From contig JAOSJP010000038.1 in the NCBI GenBank assembly GCA_027494015.1, forward strand, positions 153,904 through 217,903: a stretch of DNA of 64,000 bases. The letters are read 5' to 3'. The DNA comes from Anaerolineae bacterium (GTDB lineage Bacteria > Chloroflexota > Anaerolineae > Aggregatilineales > Aggregatilineaceae). Below, piece after piece: positions 1-8,300 of the stretch (position 1 is the first letter of the stretch; the number at the start of each line of letters is the position of its first letter). Below the pieces are notes generated by a model. That model did no database searches. It was not told the DNA's origin and was given only the letters and a program-made list of their open reading frames with translations. The position numbers and the translations under genes are program-made.

Positions 1-407
1 TCTGGCTGAGCCTCGACCGCCTCTTCCTCTTCTGGCTGCTCCTCGACCTCTGCTTCCTCTTCCGGCTCGGCCACCGCTTCCGGCTGCTCGCTCTCTTCCT
101 CCGCTTCGCTTTCGCCGGACGGTTCGGGCGAAGCGGCCAGCGACTCGTAAGCGCGCTCACGCTGCAAGGGGATGTCGGCCACCAGGTAGTTTTTGCGGTC
201 GCGCTGCTCGAACTTGATCTGCACTTCCATCTCGTCAATGTGGATGTAGCGCTTGATCACGTCAATGATCGCGGTCTGCATCTCGTGGAGCTTCTCCGGC
301 GCGAGATCGCTGCGGTCGGAGACGAGCACCAGCTTGAGCCGCTCTTTGGCGATTTCGGCGCTTGTCGGCTCGCGGCGTCCCTTGAGACGTTCGAATAATG
401 AGGTCAT
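1..407 (-). CDS. minE: Cell division topological specificity factor MinE (C-terminus cut by window edge)
   Basis: MinE drives pole-to-pole removal of MinD from the membrane so that Z-ring formation is restricted to midcell. The translation starts MTSLFERLKGRREPTSAEIAKERLKLVLVSDR in two parts: an amphipathic N-terminus, then the MinD-binding segment (AKERLKLVLVSDR), followed by the typical dimerisation strand and helix (around IDEMEVQIKFEQRDRKNYLV). The start ATG lies 22 bp downstream of the minD stop, so this is the last gene of a minC-minD-minE operon. MinE is normally about 85-90 residues. Here the frame continues past that point into a Glu/Pro/Ala-rich acidic tail that is still open at base 1. 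The fold assignment is firm; the tail is odd and its full length is not visible. Confidence 0.93.
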   Translation of the reverse strand, partial: MTSLFERLKGRREPTSAEIAKERLKLVLVSDRSDLAPEKLHEMQTAIIDVIKRYIHIDEMEVQIKFEQRDRKNYLVADIPLQRERAYESLAASPEPSGESEAEEESEQPEAVAEPEEEAEVEEQPEEEEAVEAQP

Positions 408-429
408 CGGCAGCCCCCCAACGCCTGCA

Positions 430-1242
430 TTATGCTTTGGATCGGCGGAACAATCTGGCCAGTCTGCGGAACAGCCCGCCCTTCTTGCGCTCCAGTTGTC
501 CAATCGGAACCTTGACGCCTGTGATGCGCTTCGCAATGTCGCGGATCGCCTCCGAAGCCGGAGTCTTCTGGTTGTCGAGCGTCAGCGGGTTGCCGCGATT
601 CGACGAGACGATGATCTGCTCATCGTCCGGGATTACGCCCAGCAGCGGTGTGGAGAGAATGTCCAGCACGTCGTTAACTGACAGCATATCGCCCCGGCGG
701 ATCATATCCGGCTTGGCGCGATTGATGACCAGGCTGGTGGGTATCTTGCGCCCCTCAGCTTCCACCAGCCCGATGATGCGGTCGGCGTCGCGGACGGCGG
801 GCGCTTCCGGGTTGGTGATGATGATGACCTCATCCGCCGGAGCCAGCGCATTGCGGAAGCCCCACTCGATGCCCGCCGGGCTGTCAATCAGGATATAGTC
901 GTAGTCGCCGCGCAGTTGGTTGGTCAGCGCGACCATATCCTGCGGGCTGACGGCGGTCTTGTCGCGCGTTTGGGCCGCCGGCAGCAGGTAGAGATCGGAC
1001 ACCCGCTTGTCCTTGACCATCGCCTGGCGCAGCTTGCAGCGCCCCTCGACCACATCCACCAGATCGTAGACAATGCGGTTCTCCAGCCCCATGACGACAT
1101 CCAGGTTGCGCAGCCCGATGTCGGCGTCAATGCAGACAACTTTTTTGCCGAGGTTGGCCAGCGCCACGGCCAGGTTCGCCGTAGCGGTCGTTTTGCCAAC
1201 CCCTCCCTTGCCGGAGGTAATGGTGATGACTCGTGCCCCCAT
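430..1242 (-). CDS. minD: Septum site-determining ATPase MinD
   Basis: Membrane-associated ParA/MinD-type ATPase that recruits MinC and is displaced by MinE. The deviant Walker A motif GKGGVGKTT is near residue 10, with the usual CIDADIGLRNLDVVMGLE segment after it and LIDSPAGIE as the Walker B region. The C-terminus GGLFRRLARLFRR is a basic amphipathic helix expected to bind membrane. ATG 1242 is chosen over the upstream TTG at 1263 because GAGAGG lies 7 bases before it and MGARVITITSGKGG is the canonical N-terminus. This gives 270 residues, the usual size. It is the middle gene of minCDE, about 120 bp after minC and 22 bp before minE. Confidence 0.97.
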   Translation of the reverse strand: MGARVITITSGKGGVGKTTATANLAVALANLGKKVVCIDADIGLRNLDVVMGLENRIVYDLVDVVEGRCKLRQAMVKDKRVSDLYLLPAAQTRDKTAVSPQDMVALTNQLRGDYDYILIDSPAGIEWGFRNALAPADEVIIITNPEAPAVRDADRIIGLVEAEGRKIPTSLVINRAKPDMIRRGDMLSVNDVLDILSTPLLGVIPDDEQIIVSSNRGNPLTLDNQKTPASEAIRDIAKRITGVKVPIGQLERKKGGLFRRLARLFRRSKA

Positions 1243-1362
1243 CCGATCGCCTCTCGTTCTCAAGACCAGCGCCGCCGCCGGACTCGGCCAACGTCCGGCC
1301 AGCGTGTCTATCTCGGTTTGCTCCCCTGCCTGCCGCGTCCCCGGTCAGCAGCCGGGATGCCC

Positions 1363-2058
1363 TCACTCCCAGGTGACCGCCTCAATGCGTCCGTTGCGCA
1401 CCAGGGCCTTTTCGGGGCGCGGCTTGCGCTGCCTGTCGTCGGGCGAGATGGTGATGTAGCCGGCGATGCGAAGCTGCGTCGGGGCCAGGTGCAGCGCGCA
1501 CACGACCGCTGACTCATCGCCTCCTGCGCCCGCGTGGACAATGCCGCGCAGCCGCCCCCAGACGATGATGTCGCCCCCGGCGACGATCACTGCGCCGGCG
1601 TTCACATCGCCGAGCACCACCACATGCCCATTGCTGTGAATGGTGCGCCCGTTGCGCAGGGTGCGCTTGACCATCACGCCGGGCGATCCGTGCTCTTCGG
1701 GGTCAATGGGCGGCGGGCGCAATTCCAGCGCCTCGCTCTGCTCCTCGGCCAGCTCAGTGACGTGCAGCGCGGTGCGCAGCTCCAGCTTGCGCGCGGCCTC
1801 AAGAGTGGCGCTGCTGTCGCTCAGCACCGCTTTGAGGAGCACGCCGCGCTCCTCAAGCTGCTTACGCACGTTGGCCAGGTCATTCTGGCGCAGCTCGCGC
1901 GGTCCCAGCGAGAGCGTGACCTGCGCGCCGCGAAAGAAGCTGCCCTGCCCGTCAATCAGCGTGACCAGCCGACCGGTCAGGTCAGACCAGCGGCCCTCCG
2001 GCTTCACCGTGACCAGCAGCCCCTCTTTAATGCCCTTCAGCGTGATCGAATCGTCCAT
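1363..2058 (-). CDS. minC: Septum site-determining protein MinC
   Basis: Inhibitor of FtsZ assembly carried to the membrane by MinD. The first ~110 residues form the MinC N-domain (KGIKEGLLVTVKPEG). The C-terminal half is the right-handed beta-helix, recognised by RTLRNGRTIHSNGHVVVLGD, then VNAGAVIVAGGDIIVWGRLRG and HAGAGGDESAVVCAL. ATG 2058 (MDDSITLKG) is chosen over upstream in-frame codons because it matches the family N-terminus; the ribosome-binding site is weak. The result is 231 residues. It is the first gene of the min operon and is divergent from the secreted propeller gene at 2344. Confidence 0.95.
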   Translation of the reverse strand: MDDSITLKGIKEGLLVTVKPEGRWSDLTGRLVTLIDGQGSFFRGAQVTLSLGPRELRQNDLANVRKQLEERGVLLKAVLSDSSATLEAARKLELRTALHVTELAEEQSEALELRPPPIDPEEHGSPGVMVKRTLRNGRTIHSNGHVVVLGDVNAGAVIVAGGDIIVWGRLRGIVHAGAGGDESAVVCALHLAPTQLRIAGYITISPDDRQRKPRPEKALVRNGRIEAVTWE

Positions 2059-2212
2059 AGGTGTGCAGCAACCCGTGCGATTCCTGCGCGCTACCCGCCC
2101 CGCCAAGTGTGACGCCCGATTCTGCTACTACTATACTCGATTTCCACAGTCGTGCTATCAGTGGGTGCGCACAGGGCGATTGCCTCAAAGTCCGCCGCGC
2201 GCCAGCCTGTTC

Positions 2213-2241
2213 GTAGGGGTGCATCGCCCTACGCCCCTACC
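2213..2241. repeat. Short hairpin repeat (family E) in the minC upstream region
   Basis: GTAGGGGTGCATCGCCCTAC is followed by GCCCCTAC. It is a variant of the palindrome GTAGGGGCGTAT..ATACGCCCCTAC also found at 7320 and 61920. It is followed by CCTGGCACG and CGCACGCACCC, resembling the right end of repeat family K, while GGGTGCGCAC near 2163 resembles the left end. The 285-bp divergent region between minC and the propeller gene therefore probably contains a small decayed K-type element. Confidence 0.6.
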
Positions 2242-2289
2242 TGGCACGTTTCGCACGCACCCAGGGCCACAGTCCTATTTTCGATCCCT

Positions 2290-2319
2290 TTGCCGCGCGG
2301 TACACTTGCGGCATACAAT
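2290..2319 (+). promoter_or_regulatory. Candidate promoter for the secreted propeller gene
   Basis: TTGCCG at 2290-2295 and TACAAT at 2314-2319 are separated by 18 bp, 24 bp before the ATG at 2344. AGGAGGTG precedes the start codon as a strong ribosome-binding site. This is a sequence match only. Confidence 0.4.
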
Positions 2320-2343
2320 GAGGCGAACCCAGGAGGTGTGCCC

Positions 2344-3594
2344 ATGAACCCGCGTTCGCGCTGGCTGGGCGTGCTGTGGGCGGTGGGGAGTGCCCTGGCG
2401 CTGGCGCTGCCGCTGGCGGGCGTGGCGCGCGGGCAGAGCGGCGACGTGGCCCTGGCCTATGTCTGGCAGGATACGGTCACGCTGGCCGACTCCGCCGGGC
2501 AGCCGTTGCAGCAGACCGGCCCCACGTTCACCTACGGGCAGGGCGCGCGCCTGTTTTGGACTGCCGACGGGCGGATGCTCTACATCGCCCGCGACGACGG
2601 CCTGTACGCAACCGGCGCGACCGGCGGCGCGGCGGTGCAGGTGCCCGGCTTCTACGGGCGCACGCTGACGCTCTCCCAGGACGGGCAGACGCTCTACTAC
2701 CTGGAAACCATCTCCCCGCAGCAGGCCGGCGATCAGTTCCCCGACCGCGTCTCCTTCCCCTTCCGCGACCTGGATTTCACTGCCGCTGACGGCGGCACGG
2801 GGCGGCTGACCGGCTACTTCGGGCGTTTCCAGGCGGGGGCGGCGCAGGCAGCGGTCACCTTTGCGGCGGCGCTCTACGTGCGCGACGGGGGCCTGCTTGG
2901 CCCTGGCCGCCCCAACCTGTGGCCCACTTACGGCAGCAATGTCTTCGGCACCTGCTGCTTTCCCGACCCTGGGCTGGCGCTCTATAACGTCGGCACGGGC
3001 GATTTCACCCTCTATGACGCCGACTTCCTGCCCGGCGCGGCGACGACCAACCCGGCGCGCACGCACCTGGCCGGGCCGACCGTCAACAGCGTGCTGCGCG
3101 TGATTGACCTGATCACCGGCGGCGTGCGCGATTATGAGATCGCCATCGCCGGCGGCCTGGGCGTCATCGAGCGCGTGGCCTGGTCGCCGGACAACGCCTT
3201 CCTCTACTTCATCGCCCGCTATTCTCCCACAACGCCGCTGGCGCTGGACAGAGAGCCGGCCTTTCCGGTTGACCTGCGCAGCGCCGACATCATCCTCTAC
3301 CGCCTCAACCTGGTCAGCGGGGTCATCCGCGAGCTGGCCTGGCGTCCGGACGTGTACGGCGTCAGCGCGCTGGCGGCGACCGAGCGCTACGTCTTCGCCG
3401 TCGTGGTGGACCCGAACACGCTGCTGGTCAGTGACCTGAACGCGCGCCGTGTCTGGCCGGGCGCGCAGCCGACCGACCCGGAGATGCAGGTCTACATGCC
3501 CGCCACGCACCTTTGGCGAGTTCCGGCTGAGGGCGGCGCGGGAGAGGACATCGCCGAGAACGTGTGGGGGCTGGCCGCGCGATCAGTGCGCTGA
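2344..3594 (+). CDS. Secreted beta-propeller-like protein
   Basis: A 416-residue protein beginning with a signal peptide (basic MNPRSR, then a hydrophobic ALALALPLAGVARG segment with likely cleavage after ARG-Q). The body shows repeated strand patterns such as LYIARDDGLYATG, LTLSQDGQTLYYLE and VAWSPDNAFLYFIAR, typical of TolB/WD40-like propellers. This suggests a periplasmic or extracellular binding role without a recognisable enzyme site. The ATG at 2344 is preceded by AGGAGGTG. The long open frame on the opposite strand is a GC-bias shadow. A similar secreted propeller with an SH3 domain is encoded at 34632-36242. The specific function is unknown. Confidence 0.8.
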   Translation: MNPRSRWLGVLWAVGSALALALPLAGVARGQSGDVALAYVWQDTVTLADSAGQPLQQTGPTFTYGQGARLFWTADGRMLYIARDDGLYATGATGGAAVQVPGFYGRTLTLSQDGQTLYYLETISPQQAGDQFPDRVSFPFRDLDFTAADGGTGRLTGYFGRFQAGAAQAAVTFAAALYVRDGGLLGPGRPNLWPTYGSNVFGTCCFPDPGLALYNVGTGDFTLYDADFLPGAATTNPARTHLAGPTVNSVLRVIDLITGGVRDYEIAIAGGLGVIERVAWSPDNAFLYFIARYSPTTPLALDREPAFPVDLRSADIILYRLNLVSGVIRELAWRPDVYGVSALAATERYVFAVVVDPNTLLVSDLNARRVWPGAQPTDPEMQVYMPATHLWRVPAEGGAGEDIAENVWGLAARSVR

Positions 3595-3625
3595 GGCGCG
3601 CGGCGTTCAGCAGAAAGGCATCGCT

Positions 3626-4435
3626 GTGCAGTTGTTCCGCAAGGTGCTGCTGCCCATTGACGCGCCGCGCGTGCTGCTGATCACCGGCGGATCGTCGGGC
3701 ATTGGCCGGGCGGCGGCTCTGCTCTTTGCTGCCCTGGGCGACCGCGTGACCGTCACCGGCCGCCGCGCGGATCGCCTGGAGATGCTGCGCCGCGAGGCCG
3801 AGGAGCGCGACTTGCCAGGGGTGATCCTGCCCGTCACCGCCGACGTGACCGACGCAGAGGCCATGCGCCGCGCCGCCGCCCTGACGGTGGCCGAGTTCAA
3901 CCGGCTCGATGTGCTGGTCGCCAACGCCGGAATCGGGCATCGCGGCACGCTGGTCGAGGCGGCGTGGGCGGACATCGAGGCGGTGCTGCGCACCAACATT
4001 GACGGCGTGATCCACAGTGTGCGCGCCGCCGTGCCGGCCATGCGCGCCAGCGGCGGCGGGCACATCGTGATCGTCTCGTCGGTGCTGGGGCCGCTGCCGG
4101 GGCCTTACGTCAGCGTCTACAGCGCCAGCAAAGCCGCCGTAGACGCGCTGGGGCGCGCGCTGCGCGCTGAGCTGCGCGCCGACCGGATTCACGTCTCGGT
4201 GCTGTGGGTGGGGCAGACGGACACGGAGTTCGCCGAGCGGCGGCTTGGGCAGCCGGGGCGCGTCGCCCCCAGGTGGTCACCGATGACGCCGGAGCAGGTC
4301 GCCGGGGGCATCGCCCGCGCGCTGGAGCGCAAGCCGCGCACCATGACTCTGCGCTGGCGCGACAGCGCCCTGCTGTGGGCCGGACGGCACTTCCCGGCGC
4401 TGGCCGAGCGCCTCCTGGCGCGTATTTACGGCTAA
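3626..4435 (+). CDS. Short-chain dehydrogenase/reductase
   Basis: Classical SDR of 269 residues that uses NAD(P)H to oxidise or reduce an unidentified substrate. Visible motifs are the nucleotide-binding TGGSSGIG near residue 17, the NAGIGHRG strand motif, the catalytic serine in IVIVSSVLG and the YSASK active site (Tyr165, Lys169). The start is the GTG at 3626, with AAAGG eight bases upstream. Earlier in-frame codons lie inside the preceding gene and give no SDR-like sequence. It starts 31 bp after the propeller gene and may be co-transcribed with it. Confidence 0.88.
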   Translation: MQLFRKVLLPIDAPRVLLITGGSSGIGRAAALLFAALGDRVTVTGRRADRLEMLRREAEERDLPGVILPVTADVTDAEAMRRAAALTVAEFNRLDVLVANAGIGHRGTLVEAAWADIEAVLRTNIDGVIHSVRAAVPAMRASGGGHIVIVSSVLGPLPGPYVSVYSASKAAVDALGRALRAELRADRIHVSVLWVGQTDTEFAERRLGQPGRVAPRWSPMTPEQVAGGIARALERKPRTMTLRWRDSALLWAGRHFPALAERLLARIYG

Positions 4436-4482
4436 CGCACCGGGGCGCTGCTACAATCTGGCAGACACCAGGAGAATCGTGC

Positions 4483-5358
4483 ATGAATGCTTACACCCTG
4501 CCCGCCGCGACGCACATTGCCTACGCCCATCTGCGCGTGGCCGACCGTGAGCGCGCGCTGGCGTTCTACCGCGATACGCTGGGGCTGCGCGTAATCAGCA
4601 CCGGCGGCTCAAGCACGGCGCTCTCGGCGACTGGCGCGCAGCCCGCGCTGGTCGTGCTGGAGGCGCATCCCGGCGCGCGGCCCAAGCCGCCGCGCACGAC
4701 CGGGCTGTATCACGTGGCGATCCGCCTGCCGGATCGCCCGGCGCTGGCGCGCACCCTGCGGCGGCTGGTTGAGCGGGAGTGGCCGTTGCAGGGAGCAGCG
4801 GATCACGGCGTCAGCGAGGCGCTCTACCTGGGCGATCCCGACGGCAACGGGTTGGAGCTGTACACGGATCGCCCGCGCGACGAGTGGCCCTGGCAGGATG
4901 GACAGGTCGCGATGGTCAGCGAGCCGCTCGACGTGCGCGCCCTGCTCAGCCTGGCCCGCGAGTCGCCGGAGGCGATTGACCCCCGGACGGACATCGGCCA
5001 TATACACTTGCAGGTATCCGACCTGGCGCGCGCGGAGGCGTTCTACTGCGCGTTACTGGGGTTCGAGGTCACGCAGCGCACCTATCCGGGCGCGCTGTTC
5101 GTGGCGGCGGGCGGCTATCACCACCACCTGGGGCTGAACATCTGGGCCGGGCACGGCGCGCCCTCGCCGCCGCCGGACGCTGTTGGGCTGGTGGCCTTCG
5201 GCGTGCGCCTGCCGGATGCGGCGGTGTGGCAGGCGTTGGTGGCGCGGCTGGAAGGCGCGGGAGCAACGCTCGACGCTCACGGCGACGATGGCGGCACGCG
5301 CCGCGCCCTGCTGCGCGATCCGGACGGCACGGGGGTCATGCTGCTGGCTCCGCTGTAA
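4483..5358 (+). CDS. catE: CatE-like extradiol (catechol 2,3-)dioxygenase, VOC superfamily
   Basis: A 291-residue two-domain vicinal-oxygen-chelate protein. The first domain begins near THIAYAHLRVADRERALAFY and the second near IGHIHLQVSDLARAEAFY. The pattern GLYHVAIRLPD, SEALYLGDPDGNGLELYTDRP and GGYHHHLGLNIWAG closely follows the Bacillus CatE family, in which His-His-Glu ligands hold Fe(II) and a catechol ring is cleaved next to the hydroxyls. The ATG at 4483 has AGGAGA nine bases upstream. The true substrate cannot be read from sequence; no other aromatic-degradation genes lie nearby. Confidence 0.85.
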   Translation: MNAYTLPAATHIAYAHLRVADRERALAFYRDTLGLRVISTGGSSTALSATGAQPALVVLEAHPGARPKPPRTTGLYHVAIRLPDRPALARTLRRLVEREWPLQGAADHGVSEALYLGDPDGNGLELYTDRPRDEWPWQDGQVAMVSEPLDVRALLSLARESPEAIDPRTDIGHIHLQVSDLARAEAFYCALLGFEVTQRTYPGALFVAAGGYHHHLGLNIWAGHGAPSPPPDAVGLVAFGVRLPDAAVWQALVARLEGAGATLDAHGDDGGTRRALLRDPDGTGVMLLAPL

Positions 5359-5376
5359 CGGCTCTCGCCCGCCGTC

Positions 5377-8300
5377 TCACTCTACGACGACGTTCTCCGC
5401 GCCGAGCATGTTGGCGGCGAAGGTCAGAATGTCCTCGTTGATGCGGATCAGGTTGTTCGGGAACTCCAGACACGCTCGCCGGCCCTCCCCCTCCAGGATG
5501 AAGCGGAACCGATCCCGGCCCGGATACTGCGTCAGGAAGCCGTGCAGCCGGCGCAGCTTGCGGCGGTCGGCAGTCGAGTCGCCGGAGCGGGCGATGGTCA
5601 GGGTCAGCAGGCGGCTGGCGGCGGGCGCGGTGTCGCGCGGTGGCTCGGCGGGCGACTGACGCCGCGCGGGGATGGGCGGCAGGGCGTCGGGGTCGGCGGG
5701 CGTCACCGGCAGTTGCACGGGGGCGGGCGGGCGCACGCGGCCCAGCTCGTCGAAGGCGGATTCGCGCCGCGATGCTTTCTCCTCGTCCGGCGGACGGACC
5801 TTTGTCGCAGGGCTGGCTGCCTCGTGAGAGCCATCGTAAGGCTCCGGCGACCAACCGCCCACCCATTCCTCCTCCAACCACCCCGGCATCTCGCGGTCGG
5901 TGAGCGACCCCGGGGGCGGCGGTGCGCTGTGCGCGGGGGAGGGGGGCGCGATCGGCGGCGTGTCCGGCGCGGTGGCCCCTGCCGACGCCGGAATGATCGG
6001 CTCGGTGACCGGCGTGGGTTGCTCGTCTTCGTGAGCGGCGACCATCTCGCCGGTCTCCTCGTCGAAGGGGCCGTTGTCTTCGCCATCCGCGTCTTCGTCC
6101 AGGGCCGCCGGGCCTTCGTCGGCAATCCACGACAGGCGCAGGTCGTCCAGGCTGGGCGGGCGCTCGACGGCGGCGATCACGTCGAAGTTCTGCGTCACCG
6201 AATCTGCGATGACCTGCATGTCGCCGCGCGAGGCATCGGCCTTGCCCTTGACGACCAGCACGACATCCTCGTCCACGATGCCCTGATATTGCGCCCAGGT
6301 GCGCGGGAACAGGACCGCGCTGATTGTGCCGGTGATGTCCTCGATGGTCAGGACGGCCATCGCGTCGCCACGCTTGGTGAAGAAGGTGCGCAGATTAGTC
6401 ACCAGCCCGGCGATGGTCACCGCCAGGCCATTGGCTGCTTCGCCCGCGTCGGTCAGCTCGGCGCTGGTGTGGGTGATGACCTGCTGAAGCTGGGCCATGA
6501 CCGACTGGAGCGGGTGATCGGTCACATAGAGACCGACCAGCTCGCGCTCCCAGTTGAGCATCTCGCGCCTGGAGATCGGCTCGACATCGTGCAGGCTGGC
6601 CAGAATGCTCTCCTGCGCGCCGAAGCTGACGCCCGTTTGCGCCCCGAAGAGGCTCATCTGCCCGGCGTCTTTGGCTTTGTGGTGGTCGGCGGAGAAGCTG
6701 ACGATGCGATCCAGCGCAGCCAACAGGGTGGGCCGGCTGGCGAACTCGTCCAACGCGCCGACCTTGATCAGCGAGTCCAGCGCGCGCTTGTTGACGATGC
6801 GCGCGTCTACGCGGCGGAAGAAGTCGTCCAGGTCGCGGAAAGGGCCGCCCTCGGCGCGGGCGCTGAGGATGTGCTCCAGCGGCCCGACGCCCACGTTCTT
6901 GATCGCGCCCAGCCCAAAGCGGATGGCGCGCGTCCCGTCTGGCTGCGTCTCGATGCTGAAGTCCAGCTCGCTGCTGTTGACGGTGGGCGGCAGCACGGCG
7001 ATGCCCATGCGGTGGCAGTCGGCGGCGAAGAGGCCGACCTTGCCGGAGTCGTCGCGGTGCACGCTCATCAGCGCGGCCATGTACTCGTGTGGGTAGTGGC
7101 ACTTGAGGAAGGCCGTCTGGCAGGTGAGCACGGCGTAATCGGCGGCGTGCGAGTTGTGCACGAGGATGTCATTGGCGACGAAGTTGTGCGTATCCGGCAC
7201 GGTGAGGTCGTATGTCTGCGCTTCGCCCGCGTACTCGATGGTGGTGATCTTGTCCCAATACACGTCACTGGCGGCGAGGGCCACATCGCTGCCAGCAGGC
7301 GCTTCTGTTCCGGCCATCCGTAGGGGCGTATTGCAATACACCCCTGATGAGATTTGACGATCATGATCGGCAACCGGCCCGTAGGGGAGGGTTTGCAAAC
7401 CCTCCCCTACAAGACGCCCGGCGTGCGTTACCCGTGTTGAATGTCCAAACCCATCAGGGCGCAGCAGAGCAGCGCCCCTACCTGATTGGCGCAGCGGAGA
7501 TTCGCCAACGGTCTTCCAATCTTGATGCGGAACAGCACACACTGTCTGCGACTCCTGCTCAAGATCGAAGCGCACTCCCTCTGTCGGTTGGCTGAGGCAG
7601 GTGGTGGTGTACACGCTTTCCGCGCGCTGGAGGCGACAGAGGACGCCCAACCGCAGCCATAGATGCTGGAGTTGCTGTGCCAGGCGATGCGAAGCTGTTG
7701 CCAGTTGGCCGTCGCTTGCTTTATGTTCCCACAGCCGCGCGAGCAGGTGCTTAATGCAGGAGTTCGCCAGCCCGAAAACCTCGCCGGGCAGGGCGGTCGT
7801 CGGACAGTCCAGCATCAGCGAATCAGCCAGGGCGTTGATCGTCTGCGCCGGCCATTCGTCCCGACCCTCGACCGGAATGCGGCGGGGAACGGCGATGGCG
7901 TCGCCGGTGCTCAACTCGCCCAGCAGCCGCCAGCCGTCGAACGTGTAGAAGGGGTGGTTGGCGGTCGCTGTGATCTGGCGTCCAAGCTGGGTCGTCAGGC
8001 GGTAGACCGGTTTGACGCCGTTCGCCATCACCTGCGTGACCGGGCCGGGGCGAAGCGCAAGCCGATCCAGGTCGCAGGTGAGCGTATGCTCGACTGTTGC
8101 GGTACCCCGAGCCAGATCGCCCACGCGCACTAGCCGCCCACTCGCCGCGTCCACGATCTCGGTCTCGCCTACGACACACTTGTTAAAGCCATAGCGCGCG
8201 AAGAACTCGATGTCGTCGAAGATGGCGTTGGCCGTGTCGGGGTCTACGCCGTGCTGCGGGCCGCGCTCGATGAAAGTGGTGCGGTGCTGGAGCAGGTCTT

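Noticed and set aside
7153..8178. Active homing endonuclease in the intein
   Set aside because: No convincing LAGLIDADG or HNH motif; the first motif seems deleted and repeats occupy the region before the C-terminal block.
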